The translations under genes were made by a program, and so were the position numbers. Below are positions 62,976 to 64,000 of a stretch of 64,000 bases of DNA, in pieces (positions within the stretch are counted from its first letter, which is position 1; each line of letters starts with the position of its first letter). The notes under the pieces are model-generated. The model did not search any database. It was not told the DNA's origin and saw only the letters and a list, made by a program, of their open reading frames with translations. Source of the DNA: Siphonodentalium dalli (Eukaryota > Mollusca > Scaphopoda > Gadilida > Siphonodentaliidae); contig CP136069.1 in the NCBI GenBank assembly GCA_032622095.1, positions 162,057,043-162,121,042 of the forward strand. The letters run 5' to 3'.

Positions 62976-64000
62976 GATAATACGTAACCAATACGATTAT
63001 AATCCAACAAATTTGTAACAGTGTTCCCCCTTTATGTACCGGACGACAGGCCATCTCTTGTTTCAACGGGTTCGATTATAGAACTAATATTTGTCATCGG
63101 GAAACAGGCAACCAAAAAACTATACGCCCAACACACAGGCAAGACAATAGGGTCATGTGCCCTGAAGAATGTGACAACAAAGAGCGTTTGTTGCTGAATT
63201 GTCCCGAGATGGCGTAAAATAAAGAACGTTTGTCTGGAGAGTTAAACCAATAATACATTACAGTGTCAGTCCGCATATAATAAAACATAACTTTAGTACT
63301 ATATTATATTCATGTCATGCGTGTACATGCGTGTATGCCACACCATCAGGACAACTTCGGTTTCTGGTCGCTCCCATTAGGAGGGGGAGAATGTGTCTAT
63401 TTCTCAAACAAAGTGGTCTTGATTGATCTGCAGGGCCGTTTTCATATACATTAAGGGAATTCAAATAACGCTTAAGTACTTCATGTCCAATTATTAATAA
63501 ACACAAACAATGGTATCCCGTGTTGATTACCTGGATTACCTGAACTGTGATTTTGATGACATTATTTGGTTTGGCGTTGGCCACATTGTAGAGGTTCAAA
63601 TAAGTCAATATACTACGGTGGTAAAATCGTAACAAGAGCTGTAACTCTACATATACTCATCTTCTTGTGCATTTAGCTCTCGGGTGAGTTTGCGATCCTG
63701 TTCATTTCCACCCCGTCACAAGGACACGCTGCAACATCAGCCTGCAATGCAGAGTTCAGTCCCATACACAAAGATGGCGCCTTGAACAACAACTCGATTT
63801 TGGTGGGAGCTTGAAATTAGTTTTTACGGCGATCAACAACTCTTATTGTGCACAAATCATTTCTAAGGTACTACCATATACATCGAACTATCAACATATA
63901 TGGTTTGTGTAAATTTCTGAAGCTGATTTTCAGTAAAACAAATGAAATTACTGCAGTGAAATTAAATTTCTCAAATTCGTTGTATTGACCTTTGAAAACA
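62976..64000. other. No feature recognised
   Basis: AAAGAGCGTTTG and AAAGAACGTTTG near 63180 and 63225 copy a dispersed motif. The 106-codon minus frame at 63315-63635 has no known domain. Nothing else seen to the right edge. Confidence 0.35.

Overview
This window looks like a gene-poor, repeat-saturated stretch of an AT-rich invertebrate animal genome. No intact host gene, rRNA gene or CRISPR array can be supported. The organism cannot be fixed from the sequence. Helitrons with the animal-type TCTATATATATAA start, a tRNA-derived SINE whose body resembles bivalve and other metazoan SINEs, L1/Tx1-like and Jockey/CR1-like LINE relics, a candidate Academ-like DNA transposon and very many foldback MITEs fit a marine invertebrate. 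A lophotrochozoan such as a mollusc is my best guess, held loosely. All long reading frames are transposon-derived or incidental.

Layout. 0-8.5 kb: degenerate tandem repeats, two minus-strand Helitron-like fragments, a 1.8-kb element with inverted termini, a 1.2-kb foldback with CCGAAG-rich arms holding two hAT-like elements, and an L1-like reverse transcriptase pseudogene. 8.8-12.1 kb: a 3.3-kb DNA transposon with long inverted, internally repeated ends around a frameshifted protein with XPG/PIN-like and CXC-like motifs. 13-20 kb: MITEs, a 225-bp tandem duplication, and a MITE nested in a larger TA-flanked element. 20.8-22.4 kb: the longest reading frame, a 5'-truncated LINE reverse transcriptase with an intact FADD active site. 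22.4-38 kb: TTAA-flanked hairpin MITEs, mariner-like foldbacks, a 68-bp satellite of about 20 units, and CTTAAG-rich elements, one nested in another MITE. 38-43 kb: a LINE C-terminal relic, a foldback, and two near-identical 451-bp MITEs bracketing two copies of a 900-bp unit. 43-64 kb: a tRNA-derived SINE, more MITEs, a retroelement with an ORF1-like protein between direct repeats, two more LINE relics, a 27-bp minisatellite, an inverted-arm element and a compact Helitron.

The genes do not form a pathway. The organising principle is families of non-autonomous elements sharing structural parts. The most striking case is one pair of 67-nt near-perfect palindromes reused inside elements with at least two, possibly three, kinds of ends. 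Nothing here is convincingly a new functional system. That modular hairpin cassette, the MITE-bracketed 900-bp duplication and the XPG/CXC transposon remnant are the best candidates for follow-up.
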